DNA of 64,000 nt from Euphorbia lathyris (taxonomy: Eukaryota > Streptophyta > Magnoliopsida > Malpighiales > Euphorbiaceae), in NCBI RefSeq assembly GCF_963576675.1, contig NC_088917.1, forward strand, positions 79,842,610-79,906,609. Direction: 5' to 3'. Positions 36,001 through 46,195 of this stretch are shown here, piece after piece. Below the pieces are notes generated by a model that saw only the letters and a list, made by a program, of their open reading frames with translations, was not told where the DNA came from and ran no database searches. Numbering within the stretch: the stretch's first letter is position 1; each line of letters opens with the position of its first letter. The position numbers and the translations under genes were made by a program.

Positions 36001-36754
36001 GGCAGAGTCGTTTAGCAAATTGGGATCCAAGCAGATGAGAAAGTTCATTGAGAAACACTTGATCACCAGGTTCGGAGTGCCTCATCAGATGATTACGGAT
36101 AACGGGGTCCAGTTTCAGGGGGAAATAAGAAGTCTCTTCCAGGAATACGGTATTGAGCATCATAGATCTTCTCCTTATCGACCACAAGCTAATGGGGCAG
36201 TAGAAGCAACTAATAAGAACCTTAAAAGGATTCCCGTAAAAACAGTAGAATCATATCGGAATTGGCATGAGCAGCTCCCACTCGCGTTATGGGCTTATCG
36301 CACGACAGTTAGAACCTCGACTGGGGCAACACCGTTCTCCTTAGTATACGGTGCAGAAGCCGTTCTCCCAATTGAGATCGAAAAGCGATCGTTGAGAATC
36401 ACAGTGGAAGCAGAGATTCCCGAGACGGAATGGGTGAAGAAGCGATGTGAACAGTTAGCGTTAGTAGACGAGAAAAGGATGGAAGCCCTTTACCATGTGC
36501 AGTTATATCAAAGAAGGATGGCTTGAGCCTTCAACAAAAAGGTCAAGGCCAGCCCTATCAAATAGGGAGATTTGGTGCCGAAACAGATCCGTATGACGCA
36601 CACCGACTCTAGGGGCAAGTTTAAGCCTAACTGGGAAGGACCGTTCTTCGTGAAGAAAATCCTGAGCAAAGGGGCGGTGAAGCTTACCACCGTGGACGTC
36701 ATGGAGTTCTCCGAACCTACCAATCTGGATAGGCTTAAGAAATACTTTTTGTAA
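33083..36754 (+). pseudogene. Element E pol: RT, two RNases H and integrase
   Basis: One frame runs from a pre-RT linker (33083) through RT to the integrase tail, with a 934-codon open stretch at 33722-36526. Domains in order: RT (VDYRYLNKACPKD, FGLKNAGATYQR, catalytic YVDD at 34157-34168); a first RNase H (about 34590-34830); the archaeal-type RNase H (FFDGAVNSNGARVG, WGDSKLII, NQAADALATL) characteristic of Tat; integrase zinc domain (H-x-H, C-x2-C ending KKCHDCQIHG); catalytic core (WGIDIVGEV, ITDNGVQFQ, PQANGAVEATNKN); and C-terminal tail (NWEGPFFVKKIL). Stops at 33716, 36524 and about 36562 break it. All catalytic residues I can place are present, so this is the best-preserved pol in the window. 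Confidence 0.9.
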
Positions 36755-37205
36755 AAAAAAAAAAAAAAAATTCCCGATAGGTTGAAAACCCGCAAAGGGC
36801 GACCTATGCAACAATCAGGAACATCCCAATGGGTGAAAACCCGAAAGGGCACTCATTTGAAAATTCCGGGATAGTAAAAGGAGAGATGAAAAATAGCTGG
36901 GATCTGAAAACCGAAGAAAGACAGGTCCTGGTAACAATAGTTATATCTTGAGCAATTACAAAAGTAATGTATAAGCGGCTAAGTATTTCTGTTGTTTGTA
37001 AATAAATAAAGGCATGAATATATTTGAAGAGAATGATTGGAATCATCCTAATCTACTGAATGCATGGTAATACGAATCATGAGTTATACATTTCCTACTT
37101 TACTTTTCACAATAAAAAGCCTACATACTATCCACCCCACTCCCTATACATCAGCTATACATCGGGGTAATCCTAATAAAAACTACAAAGCTATACATGA
37201 TAAGC
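36755..37205 (+). other. Element E spacer after pol
   Basis: A run of about 18 A's follows the pol stop. The remainder is non-coding and includes the region where the antisense gene is expected to end. No canonical polyadenylation signal stands out on the minus strand. Confidence 0.6.
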
Positions 37206-39655
37206 CTAATAAGGAGGGACATCCCAGTAGGCCTCAAAGTCCCTCAGATGCGACGCCCGCTCCGCAGATAGGGCCTCCTCGGCGACCCGAAGTCTCTCCT
37301 CAGTGACTCGCGCTCTCTCCTCAGCGGCGAGGCATCCGGTAGTCTCCTCCCGTGCTCTCTCCTCAACAACAAGACGTCCCACAGTCTCTATCCGCATCAT
37401 CCCTGACCAGTAGTTGTTCCTCTCCCGGTAGACCTGGCCCACCCTGGCATCAGCCTCCCACACCGACTCGCTCCGTCTCTGCTCATGTGTGTGAAGATCA
37501 CTCTGAAAGAAAGGGAAAGAAAGAAAAAACTGATAAAAAAAAGAAGCAACACTGGCAGGAATAGAAATCATACATACATATATGCATACATTCCACTACA
37601 CTAAAATAAAGTAATGATACATACCAGATAGTCAGCGCAACGCAAGCTGAGTCGATCTCGGAGGTAACCAAACAACCCCACATAATTAGTGCAAGTCTCC
37701 CTCAAAGTTCGGAGAGCGTCTGAGGGATCAAACGGTATCCTCGATGTGAAGACAAGAGGAGCCATCTCGACACCGGCATAGGCCACCCAAGACTCGTCAT
37801 AACAAACAGTCACGAAATCCCTCCCAAAGTCCGGGACGGGTACGCCTAAAGGGGACCTCTCTGGTCGGGCAGCGCTGGAGGACTAGCCGACATAATATGG
37901 CGGCTCGCTCGCAGATGCCTCAGCTCGAGCACTATCGAAGAAATCTGACATATGAGCACTCCACCAAGAACCCTCCTGCAAATAGAGACACAATAAATGC
38001 CACTGACTATCTCGTAAATAAAGGTAAATAGGTCGAACCACTCACCGAAACCTCCTCCCGACCAAAAACTGCAGCAACAGCCTCCTGCGAAAACACGTCT
38101 GCCACGGGGTCCACCTCCATCGCAACCGCTGGGGCATCCCTCGCACTCAATAACGTCGACAAATAGAGAGCACGACCTCTAGCGTGGACCCACACATCTC
38201 TACGACAAAGCGGCGAGTCAAGTCCTGACGAATGACCGACAAAGGCATGGTCCGCACCACAAACATAGAGACGGGGATCTCGCCTGGTGTCCAATGCGAG
38301 GCCCTAACCCCGGTGATGCCCCGGTCGCCCAAATACCATGCCCGCACGCAAGGGCCGGTGAGCACACTCTGCTGCTCGTTGATCAGGGTAACGTACGCGT
38401 AATCGGGACCGAAGTCAAGGTCGTCCCACCTGAATTTAATCTAAAAACACAAAGAAAAAGTGAGGTCTGATCAAACAAGAATCTAGCACGACTAGAAGAT
38501 CTTTACCTGTCCCAAAGTTCGCGAATCAATCCAATCTAGGAGCTACGCCACCGTCGGCCTCTCCTCGGTACCTAGATCGAACTCTCTACACCGAGCCATG
38601 AGTGGGGGCCTCGGCACCCGTGGCCTGCGCCGATGCTCGCTGGGAAGAATCCGCCTCTCGTAGGCCCAAACCTGTGGGTCGAGTCAACCCATCTCTCGCA
38701 TAAGGCCCGTAGGCCAAAACGATCGCATATCCCATTGGCGCGGGGTAACGCTAAAATGAAGGGCTCGAAGCCCAACTCTCACACACGAGCTCTCGACGCG
38801 GCGCCTAGTATGGAGTACCACGTATGAATATCTTCCGTAGTCCCGGAAATGCCGATGAACTAGAAAGAACGGAACAGATAAGGTTAATCTAGCTGTTCTT
38901 TCGATCAAATCTAACCTAGAGATATCTCGTCAATTTGGGCCATCATTTTGTAAAATCTCTCCCTTAGGGTTGTTTGCATAGGATTTGATTAATTCATTAT
39001 TCTTTGATCTACTCTCGTCCGCATTGGCCAATAGAATTATTCAATTTTTTACTATTCAATGCATTATTCGATTTTTTTACTATTCATAGGCATTAGTCTA
39101 GTTTTTACTTTTCACGTGCATTAGTCAAGTTTTTACTATTCACGTACATCATTTGAGTTTTTACTATTCACGTGCACTATTCACGTTTTTACTATTCACG
39201 GGCACTATTCACGTGCATTAGTCTAGTTTTTACTATTCATGTGCATTAGTCAAGTTTTTACTATTCACGTGCATCATTTGAGGTTTTACTATTCACATTC
39301 ACTATTCACATTTGTTCTTACTGTTGGCATGCATTCTTCGTAGTTTTACTATTCACATGCATATAGTTCGCATTCTTACAAAAAGATAAATAAAGTGTTA
39401 CTCGCAAGCAAAGAAATTCGTGTTTTCTAACTAAAGTCTTCTAAGGCAATCTAGATGTTAGCATGCAAATCATGTTCAAGTAGGGATGCTAAAGCCTAGA
39501 ATTTTAGTCAAAAGACGAGGAAGTAAGAAAGTACTTACCTGGTTAGAGCGGCTCCGGCTCAGATGTGTTGCGGGGTCCTGAAAAGGGTCCACTGTAGTAA
39601 GGTTCCCGAAACCCGCCTCCATGCCCTTCGTGCCATCATATTGGTCTAAATCCAT
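37206..39655 (-). pseudogene. Antisense five-exon gene in element E, plant-mobile-domain-like with coiled coil
   Basis: The ATG at 39655 begins exon 1 (39655-39539, donor CAG|GTAAGT). Exon 2 is 38859-38507, exon 3 38440-38046, exon 4 37975-37625 and exon 5 37502-37206. Every intron has GT-AG ends with good polypyrimidine tracts, and the frames meet in phase 0. Exons 2-3 carry motifs like those of plant mobile domain proteins: HTWYSILG, CERWVDSTH, VWAYERRILP, FGPDYAYVTLI, RAWYLGDRG. The central part of that domain seems deleted between DSTH and VWAYE. Exon 5 is Glu/Arg-rich and heptad-like (RLVVEERAREETTG), a probable coiled coil. Stops in exons 2 and 4 and shifts in exons 2 and 3 disable this copy. 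Domain identity is an inference. Confidence 0.6.
39040..39370. repeat. About 29-bp minisatellite inside intron 1 of the antisense gene
   Basis: Around eleven imperfect units of the type 'gttttTACTATTCACGTGCAtta' (core of about 20 bases) stand in tandem. They include repeated CACGTG (G-box-like) palindromes in several units. The array lies entirely in the 679-bp first intron. Confidence 0.8.
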
Positions 39656-39745
39656 CCCGAGAATAATCCAAATCAAAAGTTAGAGAGAGAGAGAAGAGAG
39701 AGAAGGTGTGGGGTTGAAATGAAACCCCACCACCTTATATAGGAA
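39656..39745 (-). promoter_or_regulatory. Promoter and leader of the antisense gene in E
   Basis: On the minus strand CCTATATAAGG (TATA box, complement of 39733-39743) is followed about 30 bases on by a CT-rich leader ('ccttctctctcttctctct'-like). The ATG at 39655 comes about 80 bases after the TATA box. This is a standard plant core promoter layout and lies on the strand opposite to E's own transcription. Confidence 0.6.
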
Positions 39746-40104
39746 ATGGGAATGACATTCCCGTAAATATTGAAAAAGATACGATGTGACATAAAGGTAA
39801 AAAGTAAATAATTAATTACCAAGCGCACAGACCTCCGATTTGCAGTCCGTTTCAGCCTGCGCTTCTACCCGACAGTGACCAATACTGTCAAGATGAAAAC
39901 TCTAGACGACAGCCGATTTTTACAAAATAGTGGCACCAGTCAAAATACAGACGGCAGTCAACAGAAAAATAATCATTGGTTTAAATCATTCTGAACTAAA
40001 AAGACGTTCCTATCGAACCATTCAAACCTCTAAGACACTAGCTCCAGTGAGAAAATACAGACAATAGTATTTTAAAAGAATTCAGAATTGTTAGAAAGAA
40101 CCTC
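39746..40104 (+). other. Element E 3' untranslated stretch before the tandem array
   Basis: About 350 bases upstream of the antisense promoter with no coding signal. They would be the far-upstream region of the antisense gene and the 3' UTR of E. Confidence 0.6.
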
Positions 40105-40690
40105 CGCTTTTGAGCCACTTTACCCACGGTCGTAGACCGGGATCGCTTTTGAGCCATTTCACCCGCGATCGTGGACCTTGGTTTCTTTTGAGCCATTTTT
40201 ACCCGCGGTCGTGGACCAGGGTTACTTTTGAGCCATTTTACTCCGGTCGTGAACCGGGGTTGCTTTTGAGCCATTTCTTACCCGCGGTCGTGGACCAGGG
40301 TTGCTTTTGAGCCATTTTACCCCAGGTCGTGAACCGGGGTTGCTTTTGAACCATTTTTACCCGCGGTCATGGACCAGGATTGCTTTTGAGCCATTTTACC
40401 CTCGGTCGTGGACCGGGGTTGCTTTTGAGCCATATTTACCCGCGGTCGTGGACCAGGGTTGCTTTTGAGTCATTTTACCCCGGTCGTGAACCGGGGTTGC
40501 TTTTGAGCCATTTTTTTTACCCACGGTCGTGGACCAGGGTTGCTTTTGAGCCATTTTTACCCGCGACCGTGGACCAGGGTTGCTTTTGAGCCATTTTACC
40601 CCCGATCATAGACCGGGGTCGCTTTTGAGCCATTTTACTCACGGTCGTGCACCAAGGTTGCTTATGAGCCATTTTTACCCATAGTCAATG
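40105..40690 (+). repeat. 40-bp tandem array in the element E 3' UTR, about 15 units
   Basis: Units of 38-42 bases, each with a conserved 'gcttttgagccatttt' part and a GC-rich dyad CGGTC-GTG-GACCG or variant. Starts fall near 40106, 40146, 40186, 40226, 40264, 40304, 40343, 40383, 40422, 40462, 40500, 40543, 40582, 40621 and 40661. Tandem repeats in the 3' UTR are a known Tat/Ogre property and a recognised source of satellite DNA. Confidence 0.9.
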
Positions 40691-40897
40691 TAGGCTAGGA
40701 TCCGAAAGAAGAACATCTACCGACGGCCGATTCAAAGGCAAGGCCAGAAAGAATCGAAAACAACGCCGGAACGCGCAGCGGAAAGGTCAGGTATTCTTCC
40801 TCCTACTCTTTACGTGTCTTTTACTTTTATATGTTTTACATTGCATGTGTTGCGTTAGCAAAAAACGTTTTCGAAACACACACATCACTGTCAAAAT

Positions 40898-40914
40898 AGG
40901 AAAGTAGGGGCAAC
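40898..40914 (+). promoter_or_regulatory. Element E polypurine tract
   Basis: AGGAAAGTAGGGGCAAC abuts the 3' LTR. An AAAGTGGGGGCAAC-like PPT is usual for the Tat lineage. Confidence 0.85.
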
Positions 40915-43632
40915 TGTAGACACCGAGTCGGAGGACCTATGATGAAAACCGTTAACAAAGCAGTCGAAGCGGTTGGTTCCGAAAAAATTTTGAAAGAAAA
41001 AGAGAAATATATATAATAACAAAATGGAGAGTCAACGAGAATCGCAGTCGTCGAGTGGACGGCTTGTGGACGCTTCGCGACGTAGCGCGAGCGCCTACCG
41101 GCGGTCGAGGTGTGTCCAACAACAGTCGGACGCACGTCCCGCAGCGCAGGGCGTGCGCTCAGCGTCCGCGGGATGCCCAACGACCGTCGGGCACACACCC
41201 CCGACAGCCGTTGGGCCAACGCCCAACGGCCGTTGGGCAGGCGCCCGACGGTCGTTGGGCGCGCGCGCCCAACCAAGGTTGGGCGTAGGCCCAATAAGCG
41301 TTGGGCGCGCCCCCAACGACGTTGGGCGTTCGCACAACAATTGTTGGGCGTCCGCCCAACATAAGTTGGGCGTCCGCCCAATTTTACTCGGGCGTCGCCC
41401 AAAGTTTTCAGGGATCCTTGCCTATTTAAGGCACGGATCCCTATGCATTTAGAGGGAGGGATTTTTGGAGCCTTTCTCACTCTATACATTTTAGAGAAAG
41501 AAAGTGATTTTTTTTAGAAAAATATTTTTTTTCTCATAAATTCCGAATTTTCCAAAAGTTAAATTTTTTACTAAAAAACACAAAAAAACAGAAAATCACG
41601 ACTCGTAGAATCAACCGGCTTCGACTGTCAGATACCGATCTTGAGGTATTATCCGAGGACTAGACTCGTTTTATTTTATTTATTTTTATGTTATAATTTT
41701 ATTTATTTATTTATTTATTTATTTATCACGTTTTATTTAATTTTTCGTATTTATTTAATTTTCGTCTCGTATTAAATAAACGCTCGGTTTTGTTTTAAAA
41801 TAGAAACCTCGTTTTAATATCCCAATGCGAACCGTGATCCGATTAAAAGGTAGTTCGGGTATTAAAAACGTTGTAATTATAAGTTTTAAAAAAAATATTT
41901 CCGAATAACGTTTTAAAATAAAAAAGTCGTTTTAGGAAACTCTGTTATAGACTATGATCCATTCTTGGTAGCTCGGAGATCCAAAACGATTGAATTAGAT
42001 TTAATGTAAAGCTCTTGAACAAATCTGGAAAGTTTATGATTGGTGCTGTAATTCCATTTCTGTCGGTAACAACAAATTAGCGACGGATTTTCCGTCGTAA
42101 TCTGCTGGAATCCGAAAATCCCACTTTTAACCCTCTTTTTTCTTCTTTTTGACATTTCTACTCATGTATATATGTATATAACTATGTAATATGTTTGTAA
42201 AAATTATTTTTGGGCCTTATAACTATTAATTATGTATTATATAGCTATTTATTTCATATTTGGAATTTAATTCATTTTAACTTAGTTTTGTAAAGTATTA
42301 TATATAGTTTTGGTATATTTAAGTTATATTAGCTCTTATTTAAGGTGAAAGTTATGTTCTATATATTTAATACTTAAAACTATTTAAAACTAGATGTTAT
42401 TCTTTACATTTGTGAATCTTTCTTCATTATCTTTACATAGTCATAATTAGGATAAAAAGGTACTTTGTTTAGTATTTTTTTTCTCATTTTCTTTATTATA
42501 TCATATAATATTTCTTACTCCTTTTTATCTATAGATATATCCTTATTTTTGGATAAAACTATGTATATATATATTTCTATCTTATTTTTGGTGTATATGT
42601 ATATATTTTAAACACATTTGATTGGGTAAATTTGGCCTTGATTTGTTAATTATTGTAATGATGTTCAAGTAAGGGCTAATTGAGTGAAAAAGGAAAAAAC
42701 AAAAGACAAAAAGAGATTTTAAGTTGTTTGTTTAAATTAAAGTTTTTCTAGATATTCTTCAAGTGTAAATAAAAGAGTTTTGTCATTTTTAAACCGTTTT
42801 CAAAATATCACGTGTTGAAACCTTAATCCGTTCCAACGACGGATTAGGCGAACCTTGTAATTAAAATCGTTTTCATTATAAATAATAAAGTTTTGAATCG
42901 TTTTCTTAAATGATTTTTATAAAATAAATTGACTTGTATGCTTAACCACGTTTTCTTATTAAGGCTTTTATCTCAACATTTTCAAACGCTCGAGTCGTTC
43001 CAACGGCGATTCGAGTGAACGTCATTAAACGGGGTCTTGAAACGTACCTAAATCGTTCCAACGGCGATTAAGGTACGAACCATGTAAATAAACTCGTTTT
43101 TGGGAAGTGAGCTTAGTTTAGAGTTAGTATGTAATACGAAGCATAAATCACGTTGTAAACAAATCAATTCTTCCTTCTCCCTCCTCTTTTGTAAATTTAT
43201 GCAAAATGGGCGATTCTTTACCAAAGTGGCTTTTCAATAATATATGCTCAAAAAGGTTTTCAAAACGAGAAAGAAAAGGTTTCAAATGAATTTTAAACTT
43301 AAAGAAATATGCGATTAGTCCGTTATCGCCTAACACGCTGAGTAGGAGGCCGGTGGTTCATAACCGGGCGATGTCGGGGTGCCTAGTAGCCTTTCTCCGG
43401 AAAGGAGCTAGCCTTCTCGGCTCGTACCTAAGTTTCCCGAACCCTCACCGGTCTCCCGCAAGGGATCGGTGTTCATTTTCCCATTCGTGGGTGCCGACTC
43501 TTCCATACTCCGAGCTCCGGTCCTGCCGAACAGCTTGATTCCACGATTGGTTGCTTTCGGCACCAATCACCACATACGTCGCCATGAGGTGCCCACCGCC
43601 CGGGAGATTAGGCCGCGGCACCTCATCTAACA
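40915..43632 (+). repeat. Element E 3' LTR
   Basis: It is the same as 15397-18072 with scattered substitutions and indels, 2718 bp long. The palindrome array occupies about 41165-41400; it has fewer units than the 5' copy, so the array has changed length since insertion. Confidence 0.93.
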
Positions 43633-43637
43633 TCAGG

Positions 43638-44187
43638 ATCCGCCAAGTATTCTCCTCTGATGTGTTCAAAACAATCGATCTCCAGACTGTCTGTTTTTAT
43701 TAGTGGTACCCTTCGGGTCAAGGCGTCCCCCACTTTGTTCTGTTTTCCAGCCTTATGGATAAGCTTATAGGGGAACTTATCTATGAAGGCGGACCATCGG
43801 GCATGCATGGAGCTTCGAAGCTGCTTCTAACTTCCCAGGTACTTGAGAGCTTGGTGGTCAGTGTAGAGGATGAATTCTTTCCCTACCAAATAATGTTCCC
43901 ACACTTTCAACGCCCTCACTACGGCATAGAACTCTTGATCATACGTGGCCCACTTTTTCCATGCCTCATAGAGCTTCTCATTGAAATATGCAATGGGGCT
44001 CTTTTCTTGCATCAAGACTCCACCAATCCCAACTCTATTTGCATCACACTCAACTTCGAACAGTTTATCAAAATTGGGATACGCCAGCACGGACGCTGTA
44101 CTTAACTTTTCCTTGATTAAGGCGAAGCTCTTCTTTTGGGCATCCGCCCACTCAAACCCTCTTCCCTTCTTTAAACATTCCGTCAAC
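43638..44187 (-). pseudogene. Element A RNase H
   Basis: The frame entering from element C reads the RT-RNase H connection ([12 protein letters not shown]), then RNase H ([40 protein letters not shown]). A TAG near 43828 is followed in the same frame by the usual MHARW motif and the linker, which ends at the E junction (ADPD). The rest of this linker resumes on the other side of E at 15391. The usual first aspartate, DAS-like, reads DAN. Confidence 0.88.
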
Positions 44188-44192
44188 GGGGC

Positions 44193-45801
44193 TGATAGGG
44201 GTCAAAACCCCCTATCTTTGGGTACGGTTTTAGGACGGTTTTTAGAGTTATTTGGTTAATAAGCGAGCAATTCTTGCATTTAAATGCTTTTGTGTAAGTT
44301 AGTTAGGAATTGGAAACATTCTATTTACTTTTCGTCGTTTAGGCTCGTTTTGTAATTAATTTAGGCAAATACGGCCGAAATAGCATACGTATTAGAATTC
44401 CGTCATCTTTTGGAGCTAATTGGTCCGTCAAAAGTCGCACCAAACGAAGCGTTTGCTCAAAATAAGCGATTGACGGATCAATTTGGCTTTTGGACTAATG
44501 TTTTCCGAGTTTTTATGCGTGTGCAAGTGTGAAGTCGGACGAAAAAGGGCGCGGAACTCATCGAGCTTGGATCGAGCATGCTTCGGGCGAAAACCCTCGG
44601 CGAGCAGGGCCTCACGGGCCATTTCTGCTCGCCGAGCAGGCCCCTGGAGGCCTGCTCGCCGAGCAGGGCGCCAGGCGCCTGCTCACCGAGCAGGCCACCA
44701 GGCGCCTGCTCGACGAGCAGGGGCCTGCTCGGCGAGCAGACTTGCGGGAATTGGTCAAAAAGACCAATTCCGCCCCCACGAAGCCACATTCGACCCCACG
44801 TCTTCCTACACCAACTAGGACACGGAAATAGGTCAAAACGAGGCCCGAGACGCGTCTATAAATAGGGTTTTTCAATTGTAAATTAGATATCTTTACTTTT
44901 GTAATTAGCTTAGCTTCCACCTTGAGAAATCCTCTCCACCTCCTCCATATCCTTCAAACCTCCATTGAAGCTACCTCCGAAGCTCCGTTCACCGAGGATT
45001 ACTCAAGCTCCATCCTTATATCCTAGAAAGACGCCTGCATTGGTAGACAGGTTCCCTGAAAGTGATTTTTCTTCTTTTATATTCTGTCTAGCCTCTGATA
45101 CATGCTATGAATTCTAGGTTTATTGTAACTTCGTGACAATACATTCATCTTTGATATATAATATAGTTTTTTGTTCATTCAATTGTTTTGATGTTTTAAT
45201 CTTTGTCTTACGCTTTGTCTGATTGGTTTAACTCATTCGATAATCCCAAAATTAGGTTGGCACATATTGCGAGCTGAATCTGACCTAGTCAGTGCCTATA
45301 GGATTGACGACCCTATAGAAGATTAAGCCCAAATTACTGAGCCTTAGAGCTAGTTTCAGCCTTACAAGGGAATCATGAACTAGGGACTTTAGGAGGATAG
45401 GTCAGGTTAATCGCCTTGGACACAAGCGACTTAGTTTCAATTCAATTGCTTAAACATTCTATCATTATTATCATCGTATCCCTTCATGTTCATTCAGTTA
45501 ATTGCTTTGGTAAAAGATCAATTAGGGGTAGAGTAATTTAGTTAGAATTAGATAACTTAGTTAGAATTAGATAATTTAGCTAGGATTAGCATAAATCAAC
45601 CTAGGAGTAGATTAATTAAAACAAAACAAACTCAAAACCCCCCTAAGCCTAGATAACATCCGAGACGAGTAGCTTGATACTTGCAGAAATAAATCCTGTG
45701 GATGATAACCTGGACTTAAACCAGAAATTTATTACTTGATAACGACGGGGTACACTTATCCCTTAGTGAGTCCTCATCTAACCGTAGGTGGGGGCGCATC
45801 A
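44193..45801 (+). repeat. Element C 5' LTR
   Basis: The LTR tip is an inverted repeat (GATAGGGGT...ACCCC(C)TATC). U3 contains a GC-rich array at about 44590-44740 built on CTGCTCG/CGAGCAG dyads (for example 44725-44739, CTGCTCGGCGAGCAG). A 10-bp-arm hairpin GGAATTGGTC/GACCAATTCC follows (44747-44771), then TATAAATA at 44857-44864. The array keeps all frames open, so frames of 92-111 codons here are artefacts. Confidence 0.93.
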
Positions 45802-45807
45802 AGTTTT

Positions 45808-45825
45808 TGGCGCCGTTGCCGGGGA
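45808..45825 (+). promoter_or_regulatory. Element C primer binding site (tRNA-Asp type)
   Basis: TGGCGCCGTTGCCGGGGA starts six bases after the LTR, the Athila-type PBS. The 370 bases from there to gag are an AT-rich leader without a gene; just before the gag ATG is a splice-acceptor-like TTTCTCAG. Confidence 0.88.
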
Positions 45826-46195
45826 TTTATTTCTTCTGCAATATCGAACCAAAGGTCGACTTGTTAGTTTAAGCATTCTTTGTGAATACTTTCTTTGTTA
45901 TTATCATATACACTTGTCGATATATATACTTGTTTATAATCATGATTCTTTTTATTACGTACCTATACCGTTTGTACTTGTTTACGTACACATATTTATA
46001 TATACTCATTTATGACAGCCATCCTTGTTTATACTTACGCTTGTTTGTATTCATTTGTACGAGCATATAGTTATTAAATTCATCTATACATGTCTGTATT
46101 TGTACCATTTTTTTTATATACCTGTACAAAACTGTATGATTTGTGTGATTTCCCTTCAGCTTTCGTTTATTTCTGTATTTATCTTTTCTCAGCGT

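Larger units (their letters stand above)
15397..43632 (+). mobile_element. Element E: giant Tat-lineage Ty3/gypsy retrotransposon
   Basis: LTRs of about 2.7 kb (15397-18072 and 40915-43632) are bounded by identical TSDs TCAGG (15392-15396 and 43633-43637). The length is 28.2 kb, or about 18.9 kb without F. The order is LTR, tRNA-Arg-type PBS, 2.1-kb leader, gag, extra capsid-like modules, protease, G-patch-like segment, RT, RNase H, archaeal-type RNase H, integrase, an antisense spliced gene, a 40-bp tandem array, PPT and LTR. Double RNase H, the tRNA-Arg PBS, large size, an extra ORF and 3' tandem repeats are the known Tat hallmarks. The ORF1 found upstream of gag in Ogre elements is missing. 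Confidence 0.93.

Noticed and set aside
37064..37564. Plus-strand frames of 70-80 codons behind pol of E, which could be read as a sense extra ORF
   Set aside because: They are opposite exon 5 of the antisense gene, which has the better composition, heptads and splice signals.
44478..44920. Open frames of 92-111 codons on both strands in the C LTR, repeated at 51716-52200
   Set aside because: Same cause as in E: the CTGCTCG/CGAGCAG dyad array keeps all frames open.
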